Assembly (NCBI GenBank): GCA_051453625.1
Contig: JBOZIK010000001.1
Span: forward strand, 274,363,736 to 274,427,735
DNA length: 64,000 nt
Source: Welwitschia mirabilis
Taxonomy: Eukaryota > Gnetophyta > Gnetopsida > Welwitschiales
Direction: 5' to 3'
Below, piece after piece: positions 22,812 through 37,700 of this stretch (within the stretch, counting starts at the first letter, position 1; each line of letters opens with the position of its first letter). The notes below the pieces were generated by a model. The model was not told where the DNA came from. It saw only the letters and a list, made by a program, of their open reading frames with translations, and did no database searches. Position numbers and translations under genes: made by a program.

Positions 22812-25800
22812 TACAGACTACTTATAATGTTGCTTATGAAATTACTTCTTTTTAGTTTGATCATGTTTGAAGAGGTTTTCTTATCTATTTCATATTCTTT
22901 CTCTTCCTCACTATCTGATTATGTTTGAGAATTTGTAGATGGTTATTCAAGCTGTATTGGGATATGATCATCCTATATAAAAACATAAGTTGAATCAGTA
23001 TCATCTATTTTGATGTTTATAGTTTTCTCTGCGAATAAGTTTTATTGTTTAATATTTAGTAGGCTTTATTGACCATGGAGTAACCTTTAAAAATGTCATT
23101 ATAAACTTTGGAGTTAAGTTTTTAAAATTTATTGTTTTCATTTAAAATGAAATATTTTGAATCAAATACATGAAAATAACTTANNNNNNNNNNNNNNNNN
23201 NNNNNNNNNNNNNNNNNNNNNNNNNNNNNNNNNNNNNNNNNNNNNNNNNNNNNNNNNNNNNNNNNNNNNNNNNNNNNNNNNNNTACAGACTACCTATAAT
23301 GTTGCTTGTGAAATTACTTCTTTTTAGTTTGATCATGTTTGAAGAGGTTTCCTTATCTATTTCTTATTCTTTCTCTTCCTTAATATCTATTTATGGTTGA
23401 GAATTTATATATGGTTATTCAAACTATATGAGGATATGATCATCTTATATAAAAACATAAGTTGAATAGTATCGTCTATTTTGATGTTTATAGTTTTCTC
23501 TACGAACAAGTTTTGTTGTTTAATATTTAGTAGGCTTTAGTGACCATGAAGTAACCTTTAAATATGTCATTATAAAATTTGGAATTATTTAAAATAAAAT
23601 ATTTTGAATCAAATACATGAAAATAACTTACTGTGGATTTCTTATTATACCATAGTTCATATGAGGTTCTGGAAGTAAAGTGTCTTACCAAAACTTGATT
23701 AAAAATATGGCATACAATGTTAATGGCTTTCACCTAAAAATGATATAGAACATGTTTATCATACATCATTATTTTTACCATTTCATTTAGAACCCTATTC
23801 TTTCTTTTAGCAACTCCATTTTATTTCAGATTTTTTGATGTAGAGAATTAGTGAAGGATATCAAACTATTCACAAAAATCTATAAATACCATAAAATTAC
23901 TTAGTATGGCATTGANNNNNNNNNNNNNNNNNNNNNNNNNNNNNNNNNNNNNNNNNNNNNNNNNNNNNNNNNNNNNNNNNNNNNNNNNNNNNNNNNNNNN
24001 NNNNNNNNNNNNNNNCTTATTCTTTCTTTTAGCAACTCCATTTTATTTTGGATTTTTTGGTGTAGAGAATTGGTGAAGGATATCAAACTATTTATAAAAA
24101 TCTCTAAATACCACAAAATTCCTTCGTATGGCATTGAGTTTGAATACCATCATACAGACTACCTATGATGTTGCTTATATACTAACTTCTCTTTAGTCTA
24201 ATCATGCTTGAAGAGGTTTTCTTATCTATCTCTTCTTATTTATCTTCCTTACTATCTCTTTATGCTTAAGAATTTCTAAATGGTTGTTCAAGCNNNNNNN
24301 NNNNNNNNNNNNNNNNNNNNNNNNNNNNNNNNNNNNNNNNNNNNNNNNNNNNNNNNNNNNNNNNNNNNNNNNNNNNNNNNNNNNNNNNNNNNNNNNNNNN
24401 NNNNNNNNNNNNNNNNNNNNNNNNNNNNNNNNNNNNNNNNNNNNNNNNNNNNNNNNNNNNNNNNNNNNNNNNNNNNNNNNNNNNNNNNNNNNNNNNNNNN
24501 NNNNNNNNNNNNNNNNNNNNNNNNNNNNNNNNNNNNNNNNNNNNNNNNNNNNNNNNNNNNNNNNNNNNNNNNNNNNNNNNNNNNNNNNNNNNNNNNNNNN
24601 NNNNNNNNNNNNNNNNNNNNNNNNNNNNNNNNNNNNNNNNNNNNNNNNNNNNNNNNNNNNNNNNNNNNNNNNNNNNNNNNNNNNNNNNNNNNNNNNNNNN
24701 NNNNNNNNNNNNNNNNNNNNNNNNNNNNNNNNNNNNNNNNNNNNNNNNNNNNNNNNNNNNNNNNNNNNNNNNNNNNNNNNAAATTCCTTAGTATGGCATT
24801 GATTTTGAATACCATCATGCAGACTATCTATGATGTTGCTTGTATAATAACTTCTCTTTAGTCTAATCATGCTTGAAGGGGTTTTATTATCTATCTCTTC
24901 TTATTTATCTTCCTTACTATCTCATTATGCTTGAGAATTTCTAAATGGTTGTTCAAGCTGTATGGGAATATAATCATCTTGTATACAAATATAAGTTGAG
25001 TTAGTATCTATTTTTATGTATATATTTTTTTTACCATATGAGTTATGTTGTTTAATATTGAGTAGGATTTACTAACCTTGGATAACCCAGAAAAATTTCA
25101 TTATCACATTTGGAATAGAATTTTCTTAGCTTATCCTTTTCATTTAAAATAAAACATTTGAAACCAAATACATGAAAATAAGTTACTAAAGGTTTTCTAT
25201 GAGACCATTATTCATTTAAGGTTTTGGAAATACTGTGTCTTATTGGGAGTCGATTGAAAATGTTACATATGGTATTAATGAATTTCACCAAAAAATCATA
25301 TAGAACTTGTTTATCATGCAATAATATTCTTACTAATTCATTTAAAATTCTATTCTTTCTTTTATCGATGCCATTTTATTATGGAGTTCTTAGTGTAAAC
25401 AATTGGTAAAGGATACCAAACTATTCACAAAAATCTTTAAACCTTACATTTTTAAATTTAGTGACATCATCACTTTTATTATCTTGATTTTATATCCCTT
25501 TTGGTCTTATAACTTGATATATGACTTAGAAAAAATTTCATATGGCTCATCCTTATGTGCAAGGAAGGATACCCATGTGAAATGAGAGTAATCATCAACA
25601 ATAGTTGGATAATATTTTTTATTTTCAAGACTTTCAATTGAAGATGGACTAACAATATCAACGGGTAAAAATCTAAGGAATGTTTAATAGTGATAGAGTT
25701 TTTCTTACAAAATCTCACCCTTGTTTCCTTTCCTTTCTGGCATGCCTCGCAAACTTGATTATCAGATTTTTGCAACTTAGGAAGTCCTTCTATCATAACT

Positions 25801-26007
25801 TTTAAAGATAAAGTTTTTAGTAAGTCTTTGTTCATGTGCTAGAACTTTCTGTATCTTAGCTTTGTTTTGCCTATAGTGCTTAATAGACACTTAATTTACT
25901 TGTTAGAAATATCTTATAAAGTAGTGATATAAACATTAGATTTTTTAACTTTAGTAATGAATACTTTACTTGAGTTATATTGGTTAATAACACAATTGTC
26001 TTTGATA
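22812..26007 (-). pseudogene. pol: Copia pre-integrase and integrase, element G
   Basis: Starting at the edge of element B, the minus strand encodes 'TFIKDNCVINQYNSSKVFI' and 'VKKSNVYITTL', then 'HMNKDLLKTL', 'EGLPKLQKSDNQVCEACQKG' (zinc-binding C-x2-C and downstream), and 'TIVDDYSHFTWVSFLAHKDE' (25610-25550), which contains the first catalytic Asp of the integrase core. Later 'AINIVCHIFNQVLVR', 'RTSYELWYNKK', 'SYFHVFDSKYFIL' (23733-23590) mark the integrase C-terminal half. Gaps at 23184-23283, 23916-24015 and 24294-24780 are each followed by repeated sequence. Stops and frameshifts are frequent. Confidence 0.85.
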
Positions 26008-26012
26008 AAAGT
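26008..26012. repeat. Target site duplication of element B, left copy
   Basis: 'aaagt' directly left of the B 3' LTR; identical 'aaagt' at 48828-48832 directly right of the B 5' LTR. Confidence 0.85.
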
Positions 26013-28431
26013 TGAGGATCATTGAACTCAGAGGGAAGGGATAAATGAATTTCACCAAATAAAAATTTAAACTAAAAATATAATGAAAGTGCACAGTACA
26101 AATACCATACCAAGATAACATGGTTTTCCAACTTGGGTACATCCACACACAAAGAATACCTTTTACTCACACCTTTGGATATTTTTGACCTATAAGAAAA
26201 TAGTAGTTTTCTAGTGTACCATCAATGGTATAATAAATAAGATTCTCCTCACAAGTAGCACTCTTCTTATTACAAGGAAGTAATGTTTTTTATAGGCACA
26301 CCACGAATCTTGCAATAGGGATAATCTCCTTTCAAAACAGCACTCTCTCCCTTGCAAGAAAATAATGGTTTTCACAAGTACATCATAAACCTTATAATAG
26401 TGATAGTCTACTTACAAGATAACAATCTCTTCCCCACAAGGGAATAAGGGTTTTCTGACTCACTAATAACCTTACAATAAAATAAGTACTCATAGGAACT
26501 ATTTCAAATATACATCTATATAAGGGTTATCTTACAAATAGATTGATTTAATTATGGACTTACCACAATATTCAACAATAACATAGGTCACAATGTAAAA
26601 CCAAAAGTAAAATACAATAACNNNNNNNNNNNNNNNNNNNNNNNNNNNNNNNNNNNNNNNNNNNNNNNNNNNNNNNNNNNNNNNNNNNNNNNNNNNNNNN
26701 NNNNNNNNNNNNNNNNNNNNNCAAGGAAGTAATGGTTTTTATAGGCACACCATGAATCTTGTAATAGGAAGAATATCCTTTCAAGACAGCACTGTCTCCC
26801 TTGTAAGGAAATAATGGTCTTTACAAGCGCATCATAAACCTTATAATAGTGACAGTCTCCTTACAAGGTAACAATATCTTCCTCACAAGGGAATAAGGGT
26901 TTTCTGACTTGCTAATAACCTTATAATAAAATAATTTCTCATAGGAACTATCTCAAATATACACCTATATAAGGGTTGTCTTACAAAGAGATTGATTTAA
27001 TTATAGACTTACCATAATATTTAACAAGGACATAGGTCACAATGTAAAACCAAAAGTAAAATACAATAACAAGCCTGATGAGATAGCTTTGATGAAGATT
27101 TAAGTTTCCTATTGTTATAGTCATCAGGAGTAGAATGATGTAGTAATGTAGGATCCAAGAACCAATGATGTAGCAGATAAAGCTCATTTTCAATGATAGT
27201 CATTCACAAGATGTTCTAGTCACTCATGAATTTATGCTTTGAGATAAATTTGTTTATTGAAGTTTTTTAACATATAAATGCTATCATTTACTTCATGACA
27301 TCAAGGCTTTATATGATCTAAGAAGATTTAGGAATTTAAGTTTGAAAGGTAGCCATTAAATTTATAACCACCATGTAATGGATAGAAAATATATAGACAT
27401 TAGGTGTGTAACTTCAATTTTTATTAACATGAACCTTAATTTGAGATGTGTTCAACTTCGTAAATGTCTACTAATAGTCAAACTTCTTTACCTTTTAGAT
27501 CTCTTTAGTTAACTTATCTAGATTTTGATGAAATTTGTTTCGTAATATCCTTGGGCCTTCATGATCATGAATTTGCAATGTACAAGTTGATAACTCACCT
27601 GAAACATAAGATACTAGTTAAAAATCAAATTTACTTTATTACCTATTTTAGCTTAGTGTAGACATCTTTAAACATGTATACATCTTCATCTATGTAAAGT
27701 TCAACTTTTAGCATAGTTATCTTGATGAGATAGTCATCTTAAACTTGTGACTTAAATTCTAGTACGTTTAAGATATCTTTAATTTCCTAGACATCTTTAC
27801 TAGAGATGTCTTCAAATAATTGATTTTGTAGTTTAGCATTTGATCTTTTTTGTAAGATNNNNNNNNNNNNNNNNNNNNNNNNNNNNNNNNNNNNNNNNNN
27901 NNNNNNNNNNNNNNNNNNNNNNNNNNNNNNNNNNNNNNNNNNNNNNNNNNNNNNNNNNTAACTTATCTAGATTTTGATGAAATTTGCTTCATAGTATCTT
28001 TGGGCCTTCATGATCATGAATTTACAATGTACAAGTTAATAACCCAACTGAAACGTAAGATACTAGTTAAAAATCAAATTAACTTTATTACCTATTTCAG
28101 CTTAGTGTAGACATCTTTAAACATGTATATGTCTTCATCTATGTCAAGTTCAACTTCTAGCATAGTTATCTTGATGAGATAGTCATCTTAAAATTGTGAT
28201 TTAAATTCTAGTACATTTAAGATATCTTTAATTTCCTAGACATCTTTACTAGAGATGTCTTTAAACAATTGATATTGTAGTTTAGCATTTGATCCTTTTT
28301 GTGAGATGTTTTCTTTGAAGATCCATCATGATATAAGACCTATTAATGTGTGATATTCTTGGTATTGATCTATCTACATAATGACAGAAAATATTTGACA
28401 AATAAAATCATCAAAACTAGATTTACCAACA
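26013..28431 (-). mobile_element. 3' LTR of element B
   Basis: It starts on the minus strand at 28431 with TGTTGGTAAATCTAG after the polypurine tract, and ends at 26013-26014 with '...gatcctca'. Gaps at 26622-26721 and 27859-27958 are each followed by repeated sequence, so the nominal 2.4 kb overstates its length. Confidence 0.85.
26230..26500 (-). repeat. 80-bp tandem repeats in B 3' LTR
   Basis: Three to four diverged units, each reading (plus strand) roughly 'agcactctctcccttgcaag..aataatggttttcacaag.acatcataaaccttataatagtga.agtct'. Part is repeated after the gap at 26722-26930. Same repeat as 1582-1895 on the opposite strand. Confidence 0.7.
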
Positions 28432-28447
28432 ATCTCCTCCTTTTTAA
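28432..28447 (-). other. Polypurine tract of element B
   Basis: The minus strand reads 'aaaaaggaggagat' directly before TGTTGG, matching the site of element G in position and flanking 'ggaat.at'. Confidence 0.8.
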
Positions 28448-28580
28448 TGATTCCAAAAACTTAGTAAATCTTGTTAGTAAGATCTCATTCAATTAATTGA
28501 AAAATAGACATTTATATTTCAAGTGAATGCACATACTCAATTTTTTAATGGTATTTTGAAAAGCATGATATTATCACTAT

Positions 28581-30742
28581 TGCGGTGTGTATTTATGCAA
28601 AAATTATTACCTTAAATCAAATCCATTCAATCAAAAATATATGCATAAATTCAACACACTAATATAGATGAGAGTGAACCCAAATGTTATAATTTGTAAA
28701 AGGTACTAGGTAAAAAGAAAAAGAATTGCTTTCCATGAAGTAAACATTCAAAGTAAAAGTTAATATAGAATGAAAATGCAAATGCAAACTACTCTAAATG
28801 CTATCTATCTGACTACGAAATCTTTCTCACCAAGATTAGTTCTATATAACCTACATTAATCAAGGTAATTGTCACTAATCAAAATCAACCTAGGCTATCA
28901 AGTATGTCAAACAGAATATGAAAAACATGTAATAATTAATTTAGGAAATATACAATTGAATTTAAGTTCTAAAATAATGTTTTCAACCTTAACAAAGATT
29001 GCCCTTGGTGTCTTATATTACAAATGAAGCTGTCACAATCATAAGCAACATAAACCATAAAGGACATGTACATAAAAAAATAAAACTAAAAGAGTATTTC
29101 CATTTAAAGTTGAACCAACATCTTGTTATAAAGCAGCACACCTTGACAAAGAAGACACAACCTAACACCAATGAAAATCCCTCTCTGCATCTAACAAATG
29201 GACCTCCAGCCCTTCAATATCCTGTCATGAGAATTTCTGATGTAATGAAGATGATTGAAGTTAAGGATGAAGGTGGTTTTTATTAACAACAACAGACTTA
29301 AAAATAGCAAATCTAATAGACATAATAAAATCTTAATGGATACACAAGAAGTGCATAACACATTACACAAGTTTTATAAACTTTGGTATATTGACTAATT
29401 TTAGATATCATTTTGGTTTTCATCTAAATGATGGTTGGGGCAATCCACATCAAAAGAGTTTGATATTTAGCCTTCATATCAGCCTAGTTAGCATTGTAGT
29501 CAGCATGCAAGTGGTGTTGTCTTAATGGTTATTTAAAAAATGGAAGGGAGAATAGACTTCTTGATGTTTTTATCAAGTTAAATTGGCCTTGATTCTTATT
29601 AATTTCTCCTTAAAAAGTAAAGTATTGGAACTAGTCCAAAATACCTTTAAATGTATTAGTATTTACACATTTTCATGATTTTCTCCTTAACTCTTAATAA
29701 TCATCATTTTGTGCTTAAGCCTGTCNNNNNNNNNNNNNNNNNNNNNNNNNNNNNNNNNNNNNNNNNNNNNNNNNNNNNNNNNNNNNNNNNNNNNNNNNNN
29801 NNNNNNNNNNNNNNNNNNNNNNNNNNNNNNNNNNNNNNNNNNNNNNNNNNNNNNNNNNNNNNNNNNNNNNNNNNNNNNNNNNNNNNNNNNNNNNNNNNNN
29901 NNNNNNNNNNNNNNNNNNNNNNNNNNNNNNNNNNNNNNNNNNNNNNNNNNNNNNNNNNNNNNNNNNNNNNNNNNNNNNNNNNNNNNNNNNNNNNNNNNNN
30001 NNNNNNNCCATAAAGGACATGTACATAAAAAAATAAAACTAAAAGAGGATTTCCATTCAAAGTTGAACCAACATCCTATTATAAAGCAGCAGCACCTTGA
30101 CAAAGAATACACAGCATAACATCAAGGAAGATCCCTCTCTGCATCTAACAAATAAACCTCCAGCCCGTTGATCTCCTGTCATGAGAATTTTTGGTGTAAT
30201 GAAAATGATCGAAGTTAAGAATGAAGGAAATTTTTATTAACAACAAACTGACTTAAAAATAGCAAATCTAATAGACACGATAAAATCCTAATGGACACAC
30301 AGGAAGTGCATAACACATTGCACAAGTTTTATAAACTTTGGTATACTGACTAATTTTAGATATCATTCTGGTTGTCATCTGAATGATGGTGGGGGCAATC
30401 CACATCAAAAGAGTTTAATATTTAGCCTTCATATCAGTCTAGTTAGCATTCTAGTCAGCATGCAAGTGGTGTTATCTTGATGGTTATTTAAACGATGGAA
30501 GGGAGAACAGTCTTCTTGATGTTTTTATCAAGTTAAATTAGCCTNNNNNNNNNNNNNNNNNNNNNNNNNNNNNNNNNNNNNNNNNNNNNNNNNNNNNNNN
30601 NNNNNNNNNNNNNNNNNNNNNNNNNNNNNNNNNNNNNNNNNNNNNNNNNNNNNNNNNNNNATTTTATGCTTAAACCTATCTAAATGTCTTAAAAAACTAC
30701 TCAAAATACCCCATCAAAAACATACTATTTGTTATCACAACA
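28581..30742 (-). mobile_element. 3' LTR of element H
   Basis: It starts at 30742 with TGTTGTGATAAC and ends at 28586/28581 with '...tttgcataaatacaca(ccgca)'. Long stretches match the 5' LTR (for example 'gcccttggtg', 'aaagaggatttccatt', 'aagtgcataaca'). The gap at 29726-30007 is followed by a restart at the equivalent of 29059, so about 950 bp is read twice; a further gap lies at 30545-30660. A 95-codon open frame at 28999-29286 (plus) lies antisense to the LTR and is chance. Confidence 0.7.
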
Positions 30743-33700
30743 TAGGTTCCTACTTAGCCTTGTTAGTTCCTGACAAAGTTGGTGATCAACTATAATTGTG
30801 AGCCAAATTGACTAAGATAAAACACTAACTAGAGATATGTAAATTAAGTTCAAAAGTCTTAGTATGTAGAATAAAAACTTAGAATATAATAATCTAGAAT
30901 GTTTACCTTGGAATATATTATGACCATGATGTCCTTTAGGCTATTGTCCAGACAATTATCGAGATGATAGACTTTTAAAAATCAATTTGTAAAATCAATT
31001 GCCTATGATCATGCTTGTCAGAAAATAAGATCAAAATACTTACCTATGCATTAGCCCCTACTTAAAACATTTAGCATATCAAAAAGATAGAAATTAGATG
31101 TCATAACAAACATACTTACCATAACATATAACCATAATAACTTAGGTAAATGATGTACATGTATAGTTAGAAAAAGTAATAACTTAAAAATTATATTTAA
31201 TAAGAATTAAGTTTTTAAGACAAATTACAAGGGAAAATATATCAAAAATAATTAATCATAACATTATACCCCTTATTCATGATTGCCTAAATTGTTTATG
31301 ACATTCCTACAAGGAAAACAAACTACAATTATTCTACTATTAAGTACATGATTTTTACTAAATAATATTTATAATGCATCTTACTTAAATAATAGGCATT
31401 CAAAATTAGATTATACACTATAGATATATCTCATGAAAATGTAAAATAACCCTTAAAAATTAAAAATTTTTGCTAAAACATTCTAAAATGTATGTCCTGT
31501 CCCCTTCTTTCCATCCTCCACTCCAAAACAAGTGAATCAATATGTCCCATATCACATTAACATAAGAAGGAAAAGAATTAATATGCATGACAAGTACAAA
31601 TAAGCAAAAACAAGTGGACTTGGGAGTAGTATTCTGTGCACAAAAGAAAGACTAGAAAATAGTCTACAAAAGATGAAATATAAAGAGTTAATGCTCAAAA
31701 CATGTATGTGTGTTATCCACCTAGTCATCTAGACAAAAGGGTGAACAGCAAGGCTTTGCAAAAGATTAGAAAAATTTAAAGTAATAGTAGAATAAGTTAA
31801 GCTCAGATAATATCATAGAGGTTAAAAAAGATATCATAGAATCTGAAATATGGAAAATGGATAAGAATCATGATGAATAAGGCATGATAAAGGAGGTGAA
31901 TGCATCAAGCTAAATGGGATGATGAAATATGCGATGTACTCATGATTATTGCATGCATAGAAACTATAAAAGAAAATTAAAGAACTAACTCAAAAAAGAC
32001 TAAAATAATAGACTAGAAAAATTAGCATATAAACCAAAGGAATATTATTTACAAAAGAAAATTTAACTTCAATAAATAAAAACCATTAATAGAAACAAAA
32101 ATCAATAAGAAAACTATAAATGATCAATTCCTATGTATTTGTGATGAAAAGGTATGGAAATAACTTTAAAATACCAAAGAAAATAAATGAGGAAAACAAA
32201 AATGAAAATGGACAATTTAGGAACATGAATAAGATTATGTATCTACCCTAAACTCAAAGCCATCAAATCCTCATGGAAGAAATCATAAAAATACCTAATT
32301 AATGATGCATGACATAATGCAAAAACTTTATAAAGTACCATTCAAATAGGTAGGGATTATGACAATGCCATGTAATTAGTGTTCTTAAATAATGAATGAT
32401 AAGATTAAAAGCTACCAGAAATGAAATTATCTACTAACACCTTAAAACACACATGAATCTGTGAAATGACCATGTGGAAATATTGTAAGCACAATGAGTC
32501 TAAGAAATAACTAATGCCTCTAATAATGCCAAGAACATCAATGATCTCATAGCTTTGAAGTATTTTATTTTAATCCATGATGGGGGGAGTGCAATAATAG
32601 TCAGAGAAGTAGGGACCCATGAAGTATGACCAAATAATCCCCCAATGGAGTTTCCACAAGTGACAACACTGCTAAAGGTTCTTTTTGAGAAAATTTACCC
32701 TGTGTGGTAGGACATCATGGTGACCATGTGTTTTGGCACAGAAATAGTAGACATAGTTATTCTTCTCTCTCTCTTTTTCTCTTTTTAAATAAATACTTCT
32801 TAAAAATAAATTCCACATGACTACATACTCATAAACATGAAGGTGAATAAATGAGATAAAAGATAAGAAAGAACATCCCTAATCAACCAAAGACTCTCAC
32901 CATTGAGAGAAAACACAAAAAGCCAAAGCATCTTCCTTCAAAATAAAGTTCATATATATTTGAATGTCTTAACATTAAGTGAGTCCAATCTTATCACTTT
33001 AATATCTAAGTAAAAATTACTAGTCATGATAGCTTCATAAAGTAAAACATAAGTTAAGTTTAAAAGATAGTCAAGTGATAGCATAAAGTCCACCAAAAAA
33101 ATAAGCTAAGAAAGAATTCAGATAATGNNNNNNNNNNNNNNNNNNNNNNNNNNNNNNNNNNNNNNNNNNNNNNNNNNNNNNNNNNNNNNNNNNNNNNNNN
33201 NNNNNNNNNNNNNNNNNNNNNNNNNNNTAACCCCCCAGTGGAGTTTCCACAACTGACAACACTGCTAAATGTCCTTCTCGAGAAAATTTACCCCATGTGG
33301 TAGGACATCATGGTGATCATGTGTTTTGGCACAAAAATAATAGATATAATTATTATTCTCTCTCTCTCTTTTTCTCTTTTTAAATAAATACTTCTTAAAA
33401 ATAAATCCCACATGACTAAATATGCATAAATATGAAGGTGAAGTAATGAGATAATAGACAAGAAAGAACATCCCTAATCAACCAAAGACTCTCACCATTG
33501 AGAGAAAATACAAAAAACCAAAGCATATTACTTCAAAATAAAGTTCATATATATTTGAATGTCTTAACATTAGGTGATTCCAATCTTATCACTTTAATAC
33601 CTAAGTAAAAAGTACTAGTCATGATAGCTTCATAAAGTAAAACATAATTTAAGTTTAAAAGATATTCAAGTGATAGCATAATGTCCACCAAAAAAATAAG

Positions 33701-34756
33701 CTAAGAAAGAATTGAGATAATGGTAGAAGAACTTTTAAAATAATTGCTTCTATGATTTTCAAGGTATTTTGATAATTTCTGATTTGTAACTTTTGTTCAT
33801 TTTTTTGAATTTCCCTAGTGTTCAAATTGAAAATCTCAACTAAGCTACTAAAGATGTACTTTCTCTAAAAGATAGGGACCTAAGCATCTAGAGATTAATT
33901 TATTGCTTAAAATAAAAACCAAAGACAAAATCTTAAAAACATAAGAGCAAAAATAAAATACCAAAGCAGACTAAATATAAATTTTATTCAAATCCTAAAT
34001 TATACTTTATTAAAAATAAATTAAAAAAATATTTATTCCTAAAGCTATGATCTTAGGTATTGCATTCTCTCACAAAAATAAGGACCAAACTAAATATTCA
34101 ATAATTGATAAAACATAAAATGTATATAATCATTTTTCAATAAAATCAATTGAAGGTAAAGACAATGAAAGAATGAAACTTTGATAACACAAATTTTAGA
34201 GTTTACATAAGAGATAAAGAAATGATAAATCTCATTAAAGAGTAATCTCTTATTGAAATGACATAAATCATGAAGATAATCATATAATACATGCAAGGAA
34301 GTAATCAAAGAAAGTGTTGAAGAAGATTTTAGGGTCTCTTTAGAATGTCTAGTAAGATTAAGAAGCTTTCTATCATTAAACTCAATATATGGAATTTCAA
34401 TAAGGAAATGAGGATTTTTCTAATTAGCATAATCACATGATATTTCATCTCCATAATATTTAGTAGTAATATAAGAGATAAAAATTAATATAACTCATGA
34501 ACAAACAATCTCTTATCAAACTTATAATATAAAGGATTTCAAATATAAATTGCATTCAAAGCTTAATATTAAACATGAAAGACATAAATGGTACTATTAT
34601 TAATCCAAGGTTTTTAAGGAAACTCTTAGGATAATTGATCAAGATATGCTTAATATACTTAAGAAGCTTTTTAATGTTCAATTATAAGCATGCATTTGAA
34701 TTAAGAAGATAAGGTTTATCCTAATTTAGAGTTTCAAAATATCCCAAGTCTTATTT
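30743..34756 (-). other. Internal region of H without recognisable coding
   Basis: AT-rich DNA where pol would be expected, but no RT, integrase or protease motif is visible on either strand. About 32637-33127 is repeated at 33228-33720 around the gap 33128-33227, including 'ccccaatggagtttccac', 'gtggtaggacatcatggtga' and a CT-rich run. Confidence 0.5.
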
Positions 34757-37700
34757 TTAAAAATAATAATCATTAGGAGTACAAGGTAAAGTAGCCTTTA
34801 TGAAAGAGAAAAATATGTGACTTTGAGTATTACATGGAGTTGTAAAAGAAAGATATTGACAAATTTTAAGATTAGATTTATTAAGATTATATGTTTCATT
34901 AAATTCAAGGAGAGGGATGTGACTTGGAGAATTACTTGAATGTTCAAAAGGGAGAACTGCAGAAAGGTTATCATTGCCAAGATCACAAGGTAACATAGAA
35001 TTAGAAGTAGAAGAAGGGATGTCATTTAATATTTTGCATGGAAGTATGAGTGAAAGTAATGGTAAAACATATTTAGACTCTTTAAGCTAGTTTATTTCAT
35101 TGGAATATATAAGTCTATTCCTTATTAAGTTTGTCTGATTTTCAATTGGTTCTTCTTTATTCCTATCCTCTTCATTATTGACTTTATCATTACTTGGTTG
35201 AATCTATTTTTTACTTTCTTCATTATGTTCTTTAATAATATCTTCCTCTTGTTCATTGTCTTTATCAATATCATTAACTATATCTTGATCTTCTTTATTG
35301 AATTTGTTATTGTTTTATTAAGGACTATTTTAATTTTCCAAGTTAGTGGATTCCTTAAAAAGTTTATTAAAAGGATCCTAGGAAAAACAATTCTCTTTAT
35401 GTAATGGAATATTTTCTGATGTTTCCTAAGTTGACTCTTATTCTNNNNNNNNNNNNNNNNNNNNNNNNNNNNNNNNNNNNNNNNNNNNNNNNNNNNNNNN
35501 NNNNNNNNNNNNNNNNNNNNNNNNNNNNNNNNNNNNNNNNNNNNAATTAAGAAGATAATTTTTGTCCTAATATAGAGTTTTAAGGTATCCCAGGTCTTGT
35601 TTTTAAAAATAATAATCATTAAGAGTACAAGGTAAAGTAGACTTTGTGAAAAAGAAAAAGATGTGACTTTGAGTGTTACATGGAGTTATAAAAGGAAGAG
35701 ATTGACAAATTTTAAGATTACATTTATTAAGATTATATGTTTCATTAAATTCAAGGAGAGGGATGTGACTTGGAGGATTACTTGAATGTTCAAAAGGGAG
35801 AACTAAAGAAAGGTTATCATTGCCAAGATCATAAGGTAACATAGAAGTAAAAGTATAAGAAGGGATGCCATTTAATATTTTTCATGGAAGTATAAGTGAA
35901 AGTGATTGTAAAACATATTTAGACTCTTTAAGTTAGTTTATTTCATTAGAAGATATGAGTCTTTTTTTATTGAGTTTGTTTGATTTTTAATTGATTCTTC
36001 TTTATTCCTCTCCTCTTCATTATTGACTTTATCATTACTTAGTTGAATCTATTCTTTACTTTATTCATTATATTATTTAATAATATCTTCCTCTTCTTCA
36101 TTGTCTTTATCAATATCATTTACTATATCTTGATCTTCTTTATTAATTTGTTATTGTTTTGTTGAGGACTATTTTGATTTTCCAAGTTAGTGGATTCCTT
36201 AAAAAGTTTATTAAAAAGATTCTAGGAAAAACAATTCTCATTATGTAATGGAATACTTTCTAATATTTCCTTAAGTTAACTCTTATTCTTTTCTATTAAA
36301 TAATTATATTAATTCTAAACTGTAATCCTTATTTTTTATTATTGAGTTGCTTTTACTGACTATCATCTTAGACTATTATGTAGACGATAGGGGTCGATGA
36401 CTCCCTTCATAATGTAAAGATCGATGACTCCCTTCATAATGTAAATTCTCTATTGATTTAGTTTTATTACTTAAATTTTGCTTTAATATCATATGTTTAA
36501 CTTCTTTTAAAGGTTGAACTCCTTCNNNNNNNNNNNNNNNNNNNNNNNNNNNNNNNNNNNNNNNNNNNNNNNNNNNNNNNNNNNNNNNNNNNNNNNNNNN
36601 NNNNNNNNNNNNNNNNNNNNNNNNNATGACTCCCTTCATAATGTAAATTCTCCATTGATTTAGTTTCATTACATAAATTCTACTTTAATGTCATGTGTTT
36701 AACTTCTTTTAAAGGATGAACTCCTTCATCCTTATCATAAAGCAAGCGAAATCCAGGGATATGATCTAATATTTCAATATCATCATCATATTTTTCATCA
36801 TCGTTCTCATCATTTGATTACATGTTATTATTTTCTAATTTATCATATTTATCAGGAGGAGAAATGTACTCATTATGTTTATTATCAATTAAAGAATTTT
36901 CAAATTTTTCACAAGTTAATTCTTTTGTTTCATCTTTATTTTCTAGTAGGAATTGAATGGAGTTATATCCTAGCTCATCATTTGAAAAATAATCATCTTC
37001 AACCTTATTATCAAATAACAAAGTTAAATCATTATTTTTTCCCTTTTGTTATCCATATCCCAATNNNNNNNNNNNNNNNNNNNNNNNNNNNNNNNNNNNN
37101 NNNNNNNNNNNNNNNNNNNNNNNNNNNNNNNNNNNNNNNNNNNNNNNNNNNNNNNNNNNNNNNNATTATCCATTAAGTTTTTTTGATTTTTAATTACTTG
37201 TTCTTTATTTCTCTTCTTCTTATTATTGACTTCATGATTACTTGGTTGAATGCTATTTTTATTTTCTTCATTTTATTCTTTGATAATATCTTCCTTTTCT
37301 TCATTGTCTTTATCAATATCATTGATTATATATTCCTCTTATTTGTTAAACTTATTATTATTTTGTTGACGATTATTTTTATTTTCTAAGTTTGTGGATT
37401 CATTAAAAAAATCATTAAAAAAATCATATAAAGAAAATTTCTCATTATGTGATGTAAGATTCTCTAGTATTTCTTGAGTTGACTCTTCTTCCTCTTTGTT
37501 GAATAATTTTGTTAATTTTAAAATGTAATCCCAATTTTTTGTTATTAAGTTTCTATTACTAGCTATCATCTTAGATTGTCATTCAAATAACATGGATGGG
37601 TGACTCCCTTCACAATGTAAATTCTCTACTGATTTTGTTTTATTACTTAAATTCTCCCTCAATCTCATATGTTGAACTTCTTTTAAAGTTTGGACTCCAT

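Noticed and set aside
26001-26010. 'tttgataaaa' next to the B LTR as a degenerate primer binding site
   Set aside because: The AAAGT duplication and the in-frame Pol sequence show that this is flanking G pol, not the start of an internal region.
28999-29286. 95-codon open frame on the plus strand
   Set aside because: It lies antisense within the 3' LTR of element H, and the same region read again at 30008-30240 does not keep the frame.
31498-31525. Pyrimidine-rich 'cctgtccccttctttccatc' as a minus-strand polypurine tract inside H
   Set aside because: No LTR edge follows it on the minus strand; the nearest LTR start is at 30742.
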